Part shown: positions 57,700-64,000 of the stretch, one piece after another
How the letters are laid out: each line of letters opens with the position of its first letter
Position numbering within the stretch: the first letter of the stretch is position 1
Made by a program: the position numbers and the translations under genes
Assembly: GCF_000471905.2 (NCBI RefSeq)
Contig: NW_006498435.1
Span: forward strand, 444,583-508,582
DNA from: Amborella trichopoda
Lineage: Eukaryota > Streptophyta > Magnoliopsida > Amborellales > Amborellaceae
Direction: 5' to 3'
Length of the DNA stretch: 64,000 nucleotides
Notes under the pieces: generated by a model
Told to the model about the DNA's origin: nothing
Seen by the model: only the letters and a program-made list of their open reading frames with translations
The model's database searches: none

Positions 57700-58456
57700 A
57701 ACTATAGTTTTCTCATTGACGTGAAAACTGTAGCCAAGCCATTATTATATAAACAGGGAAAAAGTTTATATAAGGATGTTACTTTGTAATGTAGAACTAC
57801 GGATGCCCCTCAAAAATCCATCAAAAAAGGTAGTTTTAATGCCCTTTGATTGATCATCGAGATGTATGATTATAAAAAACAAAAAGATTTTAAATCTCAA
57901 AAATAGTGCATGTTACAATATATTATCTACACCGTCCATTTTCAAGATTTTTATATGTTTATAGATCTACTTGATTTTAATTATTTTTTAAATTTAAATT
58001 TTTATAATTAGATATAAAAATAGTTTTTGAGATAATCCTAATAACATTTTACATCAAAATTATATACCATGATAAATTTGAAGGGCACGTTACCTCTACA
58101 CCTACGGAGGTGTTCGTATGCCAACTGAACCCTATAGACAATAGGGTAAAATTAATATAGAAGTATCTTATACTTTGCAAAATACTATGATGTATGATAT
58201 GTAATTTAATTTTTCTCTTTTTATTTTATTTTTCTAAATTTTGACATTGTTAGTCTATTTTTAGGTGAAAAATATTTTTTTGAATATTTTTGTAATGTCA
58301 TAACATTGAAATTTATAAAGAAATTTGTTTTTATTTTTGTCGTATGATATGGAAGTGTTTTTAAATATTTTTTTGAATCATATTTGTTATAATATTATAA
58401 ATAATAATTATACATTGATAATCAAATCTTGTATTTTATTTATTAATTTCTTTACA
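57700..58456. other. AT-rich intergenic DNA
   Basis: No gene seen. Motifs near 57,890-57,920 ('aatagtgcatgttacaat') resemble parts of the 41-45 kb duplicated unit, but only over short stretches. Confidence 0.5.
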
Positions 58457-59500
58457 GGGAAATTATCCCTAATATACCTATATTTTACTACAATTGAAAA
58501 ATAATAATAATAATAATTTTTCAAAACTTGGCCTACTACACCTTTTTTGACATTTTTCGACTTCTTTCGGACCAAAGAAACCTTCACGGTAGTCTTTTTA
58601 CCGTAATAGTTACTAAGCTTTACGGTAATTGAAAAACTGTAATAAGTTGAAGGAATATAACGGCAATTAGAACACCGTAATACCGTAATGCTTTGAAATA
58701 GTATCACAGTACTTTAATTACCGTCCGAAAGTTTCAAACCGAAGCTCATATCAGGGCTACCTCTCCTCTTGCCCTCTCTGTGAACTTGGAAATTGTTTCT
58801 GTAAACTTGGAAGTTGTTAGGCTATGGTGGTGAAGTTGTCGGGAAATCAGCTGTAATTGAGGCTACTGGCGGTGCAGTGGCCGTGGCTTGGTTTTTCCAG
58901 CATAAGAAGTAGAGGAGCTCGTACTAGAGCTCGGCTACTATGGCGAGCAAAATACTGTGAAAATCCCTGTTATAGCAGCTGCAAGCGTGCTCATGGAGCA
59001 CATGGTTTTGAGTTTCTCTCTATAAAAAATCATAAAAAAAAAAAAAGAGATTCTCTCTCTAATCTTATGAAGATGGTTTTGACCGTGTCTTTCATTAATC
59101 ATCAAAAGCGAGCTTCTCTCTGCTAAAACTTTTTGGTTTCTTTGGGGAGGTGCTTTGAAATACTGTAGAGAGAGAGACTCAAAACAGAGAGAGATTACGG
59201 TAATATACAGAAGAAAATATGGTACTTCGAGTACCATAATTTTATGTTAATCTATTAGGTCAATTATATTACTATATAAAATGCCTAAGAATTACGATAT
59301 ATAAATTATCATGTGGACTTTTGTACAAATTACGGTATTTAAATTACCGTAATGCTCTTTACGGTAAAAAAACTACCATAAATGTCATTTTGGTCCAAAA
59401 ACAGCCGAAAATAGTGAAAAAGGGTGTAGGCGAGGTTTTAAAATTTAAAGGTTTTTTTCCTGATTTTACTAAATTATAGATATATTTATGATAATTACCC
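58457..59500. mobile_element. Mutator-like MITE with long inverted repeats (1,044 bp)
   Basis: The first 240 bp and last 240 bp are imperfect inverted repeats: left GGGAAATTATCCCTAATATA, right (reverse complement) GGGTAATTATCATAAATATA. Both arms carry 'ttaccgtaa' repeats and 'aaaggtgtag' motifs. Flanks are ttctttaca and ttatttata, matching at seven of nine positions, consistent with the 9-bp target duplication of Mutator-like elements. No transposase; the centre (58,740-59,030) is more GC-rich. Confidence 0.7.
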
Positions 59501-60367
59501 TTATTTATATTATAAAGTATATAATATATTATTTTTGTTATAGCAATAAATTAATTTATTTTTATTATTAAAGTATTGTAGTTCATGTATGATTATATAC
59601 TTCATCCATAATAATTATATATTTCTTCTTTTGTGTGATGTAAATTTAATGGTTAACAGTAATTTATACAAGAAAAGAACATCTCAATATTCGTATATTA
59701 ATGCAAAAAAATAAAAGTTATTAATGGAGTACCTCTATTTCTTATTGGATTCTTAAAAAATAATATTTATAATGATTTTTAATATTTTTTTAGATCAAAT
59801 CCGACCAATTTGGCCTATTTCTAATCCGAAATGCCGATTTACTTATCCATATAGATTTTTTAGGTGCCCGATCTGAAAGCACCGATCCGTTTTTTAAACC
59901 ACTTTATGCAACGATTCAAGATAGGTTCGAACGATTCAAGATAGGTTCGAAGACGACCAATTTAGAAGCCAGTTCAACACCTTTTGAAGATTTTGTAATT
60001 CTTTCTCTTTTGTTTAAGATTGTTTACTTACCCACTCTTCTTATTACCTTCTATAAGTCTCTCTCCTCCTTTACTTTTCTCCCTCTACTCTCTTTGAATT
60101 AGTTTTTGTATTCTGAGCACCCAATTTGTGGGCTAGCGTCTTCACGTTTTTGTGGAACACTTTATTCTATTAATAAAGCCAACCTTCTTCAAAAAAACAG
60201 ATAGATGAAAAGAATTTAATTCAAATAACAAAACAAATAAATAATACAATTTTAACATGCATTAGATATTGATTGGAACTTAAAATATTATTATTTTTAC
60301 AATACAATAAATTATACAAAAATCATTCCAAAATAGATAAAGTTGAATTACTGAATTAAAGATGCTT

Positions 60368-60368
<1 letters not shown>
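59501..60368. other. AT-rich intergenic DNA with possible LINE 3' tail
   Basis: The stretch 59,990-60,200 (CT-rich, then 'tttttgtggaacactttattctattaataaag' type sequence and an A-run) resembles the 3' end of plant L1 LINEs, but no coding remnant is visible, so the assignment is weak. Confidence 0.3.

Positions 60369-60412
<44 letters not shown>
60369..60412. repeat. Poly-T/poly-A palindrome
   Basis: About 32 T directly followed by about 11 A. Confidence 0.9.
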
Positions 60413-63400
60413 TTTAGAAGTCGCATGTATTAAGTATCTCACTTTTATCACTTCAATTGTATGATATATCTACATCTCATGCCTATTGATCACAAAACAC
60501 ATGAATTTTAAGTTTATCCCAAGACACTAATGATAAACCCAAGTCATGCTTAACTTTTCTTGGGTTTAACCTCAATCCACATAGATTTAGGACTTCGAAA
60601 CAATTTGAAACTCTTCACAGAAGGATGGATCCTTATCTAAAGTGGTTTCTGCTATTTAGCAACATGCATGGAATTTGAACACAAGATTGGCCAATTCAAT
60701 TCTTCAGCACGGTCAGTGGCTCAATCCAGGCAATAAATAGACTGATGTGAATTTTGTAGACGCCGTTAACGATCTTCGAATTGCCCAAAATGTCGACCAC
60801 GTGTTCCTTAGATTCACTTTTATCAACCCACAAAATTTCAGCTCAATATGAGTTCATTAAGAAGGGTTTCAGGTAACTACAGTCTAGGTGGTTCAACCAG
60901 TAGAGGACTGAAGTGAATTCAATTGAATATCTAAAACTATTTGTCTATGTTTCAAATGAAAGTGAGGTCATTAGGGTCTCCTTCCATTGACTGTGGGCTA
61001 GTATCTTGTAGCCATATGCAGACTCTGGTTTAAATGAGCAGATGGCCATTGCTATATCTAGTTGAACCCTTTATCGTGCACCAAATCGGATTTGATCCAT
61101 TGGCTGATGCAAAATATTATTTGGATTCTCCGAATTTTCTCTTGAACTAAATTCATTGGGGCATATTCTCAAGTTGACGCCAGTCTTGAACCGCTATATA
61201 GGATACAAAGAACTCAATTTCAAACCATTATTGGGTATTAACCTTAACCAATTTCAACCATTAAGTTCACTAACCATTCTTCCATCGATTTGAGGACTTC
61301 ATGCCTTTGAAAACGAATGAAATGGCCAAAATTATCTTTTTACCTCATCTCGGCACATAGAACCATATATTAACCTAGATCCTTTTTTTTTTTTAAGTTC
61401 TATCCGGTTTCTAAGTGATTCAAGCCTATGAAAGTTAATCTTGCCCCACTTTTCCAACAATCACCCACTGCATCGATGTTGTTTAAAACAGTTGAGATTA
61501 AGTAGAATCACAATGCTAAGATATATATCAAGCAAATAATAGATAAAATCATGAAAAAGGAGAGAGAAGAATAAAATAAAATCAAGGAAAAACAAAAAAG
61601 AACTTACTTTATAGGGCCCACTAGCCAGGCAGCCTGATATGGGGCTTGGGTTTGACCAATGGATTCTTGGTCAACCTCTTCCAATCTTGAAGAGAAATTA
61701 TTTGAATTTGAATTTGGACTATTCAATAGGAATCTTTAATTGATTGGATCGTTAGAAATTGACATGATTGAAGGGACTTGAAAGATGTAAAATTCTCAAG
61801 GTTAGATCTAGTCTTTCTTGTTGATACTTTTGGATGGATTGGGGTTTTGCAGTTGATTTAGGATTCTAAGGAAGATTCGCCTTTGGAATAGGGTTAGAGT
61901 TTCACATATTAGGATTTCCATGGTTTATAAAGGGTCAAAAGTTTTCCAAAATCAACTAGAACATATGGTATTATAAGATCAAGAGCATCATTGGGTGTTT
62001 GAACTCATTTCCCACCAAAAAAATAAAGAATTTTACATAAATAGCGGTTAAAAATGTGGAATTACCCCAAAGTCCAAATTTTGGCCCATGTTACTTCAAG
62101 GACCTACTTGTTTGAGGTTTTTTTATTTTTTGTTTTATAAACAATTTAAAAATAAAAATTTCGAACCGCCCAAAACATGAAAAAGTTGATATATTTGGGT
62201 GGAAGTCAAGCAATCGAACTGCCCAAATATGTGTTTAAATAATTGAAAACTCAAATTTCGTACCATCCAAAAACCAAAAAATTTAACATGTTTGGGTGGC
62301 TCAAAAGTCTTAATTTTTAAACAACAAAAACTAAACATTCAAAATTGCCGAAATACATTAGTTTTTTGTGTTGTGGATTGTTCAAAAGACTTCTTAAACT
62401 GCCCAAACACATGTTTTAAACACTTCAATAAACACTTCAATATTTAAACTCAAATCTCCCAAATTATCAATTGTATCGTGTTTTGGGTAGCATGAAAGTT
62501 ACACTTTCAAACTAAAGTTAAACAAGAATAAAAGATTAAGATCCAAAGAACGAAAATATCAAACTAAAGTTAAACAAAAATAAAAGATTAAGATCCAAAA
62601 AACAAAAATCTCAATGTAATATGGTTTGATCATGTGGTCATACATTTTTTTCAGTTCCTATAGGATGTACATTTCTCTTTCAGTTTCTCAAAGGACATAA
62701 GTAAGTCGATTCAATCACCCAATGTTGTTTTTTATTACAATTGTTGTAAGTAAAATCAATTTGGTCCTTGAGATTCCAAACCCAGTGATAATATATTATA
62801 AGTGTGAGGGCTTTAAACATTCAATGTGGAAACTAACCCCACTTAAAAAGGAATAAAAGGTGTGGGTTCAACTACAAGTTTTACAAACCCGACCAGTTAT
62901 TTTTTCAAGTCAGATAGGATCCAAATACGTTATGTCTAAACCCTCTCCCACTTAAAAAAAACACAAGTGGGCATATACAATTACCCAGTATCCGACCTGC
63001 CTCCCAGTTGAAGGAAAAGACCTTGGTTGGGACGTTGAGCATCCGAACTAGGAACAATTTGGGAATAAGAAAAATATGCGTTTTGCAGATTATAAAAAAT
63101 ATGAATCCTTGTCTTAAATATCTATCTTATAAAGGGTTTTTATCTGTAAAATCTCCGTTACATTAGACACGAGATGTACGTGTTGAGAGAGAGAGAGAGA
63201 GATCACTTTAGGAGTCTATCTGATAATCTGTGCAAACAAACAGAAACATAAATGATAAGGAAATCAAAAGACAATATAAGGAGTTTTGAATTCGCAAGCA
63301 GGGTTTCGCACGCACCCCATGAACTCATAAATATGGTGATCCTTGTCTAAACTCCAAGAAAAAGAGAGAAATGTCTGTCCTAATCCCTCACTTCAACATA
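60413..63400. other. AT-rich intergenic DNA
   Basis: No gene seen. The stretch 62,155-62,460 has a degenerate repeat of roughly 100 bp around 'caaatttcgaaccgcccaaa' and 'tttgggtgg'. A (GA)n run lies at 63,186-63,201. Confidence 0.5.
62508..62611. repeat. 52-bp tandem duplication
   Basis: 'caaactaaagttaaacaa' plus 'aataaaagattaagatcc' occurs twice with exact 52-bp spacing and few mismatches. Confidence 0.9.
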
Positions 63401-63533
63401 GCACAGAGGACCATTCTATAACACCCGCAAACCCCAAATGAAAGAAGAAAGAGAAAATGTCATGTAGCTTACAAGGATTGGACATTCCATTCTTCTGCAC
63501 ACTTTCTAAAAGCAACATAGGATTGAATCTTCC

Positions 63534-63886
63534 CTATTTGACTGCCGATCCTTTAAACTCATCACCTGAATCACCTGCTTCACCTTGTTGTTGAGCCAGA
63601 TACCTCTCCCTTCTCTCTTTCTGCTCTAGTACATAGATACACACACGTCTTAGATTGCAACCTGGGTTTTATGGTTGCCTCTAGTTTCTTATTCTATATA
63701 CACTCAATCGCACAAGGAAAAATGGGACAAGGAATAGTTTGAGGTTGAACTTACCCATTCATCAATCACGAGACCTTCACCGACTTGGCGAGGTGCAGCT
63801 GTGTCTTCTTCTGCAGGTGGAGGTTTCTTGCGTGCCTCGGCAGCTGCTTCTGCATCCGCTAACTGATTCTTTAATTTCTCCAATTC
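63534..63886 (-). CDS. Last two exons of an unidentified coiled-coil-containing protein gene (5' part beyond window)
   Basis: Exon at 63,755-63,886 (44 codons, phase 0 at both ends) begins after a TAG acceptor and reads ELEKLKNQLADAEAAAEARK (coiled coil), then PPPAEEDTAAPRQ and GEGLVIDEW, with a GTAAG donor. The final exon 63,534-63,620 begins after a GCAG acceptor, reads KERRERYLAQQQGEAGDSG and ends at TAG 63,534. The frame is continuous across the intron, both splice signals are canonical, and composition is unlike the flanking repeats, so I take this as a real gene. I do not recognise the family. The 3' UTR presumably extends left toward 63,400. Confidence 0.65.
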
Positions 63887-63945
63887 CTAGTACACGGCCA
63901 AGTTATAAGGAAATCTTATTCAACTCTCTCTCTGTCTCTCTGTGC

Positions 63946-63961
63946 ACACACACACACACAA
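63946..63961. repeat. (CA)n microsatellite
   Basis: Eight CA units in the intron upstream of the exon at 63,755-63,886. Confidence 0.8.
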
Positions 63962-64000
63962 AAGACGTGCATATACTAGCATGCTTATGCACGAGCAGAG

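Noticed and set aside
1..64000. tRNA or rRNA genes
   Set aside because: I saw no cloverleaf with tRNA A and B box consensus and no ribosomal RNA-like sequence, though short or diverged tRNA fragments could be missed by eye.

Overview
This window is plant nuclear DNA, most likely from a seed plant with a large, repeat-rich genome. It contains Ty3/gypsy retrotransposons of two plant lineages (Tat-type and Del/Tekay-type chromovirus), a plant-type LINE remnant, a plant mobile domain (PMD) protein, a degenerate 14-3-3 gene with plant-style introns, hAT- and Mutator-like elements, and no prokaryotic gene organisation. I cannot name the species. Everything was read by eye; boundaries of full-length LTRs are exact to a base or two, and boundaries of truncated pieces are approximate (about 10-20 bp).

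Positions 1-41,292 are a stack of nested LTR retrotransposons. The oldest layer is a minus-strand Tekay-like element (T1). Its 5' LTR, gag, protease, RT and RNase H lie at 35,111-40,034, and a continuation (end of RNase H into the integrase zinc-binding region) lies at 13,122-13,594. A 21.5-kb minus-strand Tat-like element (B, 13,595-35,110) sits inside the RNase H codons of T1. A plus-strand Tat-like element (A), of which the integrase end, 3' region and 3' LTR are visible (4,254-13,121), sits inside the T1 integrase. A further LTR of the same family (D, 1-4,253) sits inside the integrase of A and is itself interrupted by T2 (245-3,243). Inside B are a Tekay-type solo LTR (21,786-23,497) and a truncated Tat LTR (about 24,845-25,608).

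Element B is the most interesting object. On the minus strand it carries gag and protease but no recognisable RT, RNase H or integrase. On the plus strand, convergent with gag-protease, it carries a degenerate PMD-type ORF (about 21,240-26,163), preceded by a TATA box at 19,937 and a leader that is conserved in element A. Between this antisense unit and the 3' LTR lies a tandem-repeat-rich region of 35-bp units. A related minus-strand element E (47,324 to about 54,085) has a 3.2-kb LTR and the same kind of 3' region, with repeats organised in about 67-bp units.

Positions 41,293-47,323 form a gene-bearing island: a direct duplication of an AT-rich unit (about 41,505-42,885 and 42,888-45,052), the second copy carrying an 844-bp hAT-like element, followed by a divergent four-exon 14-3-3-like locus (45,536-46,822) with three in-frame stops, then an inverted partial copy of the repeat. 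Positions 54,086-63,530 are AT-rich intergenic DNA with a LINE remnant, an assembly gap, a Mutator-like MITE and simple repeats. At the right edge two minus-strand exons (63,534-63,886) form the C-terminal end of a coiled-coil-containing protein gene I could not identify.
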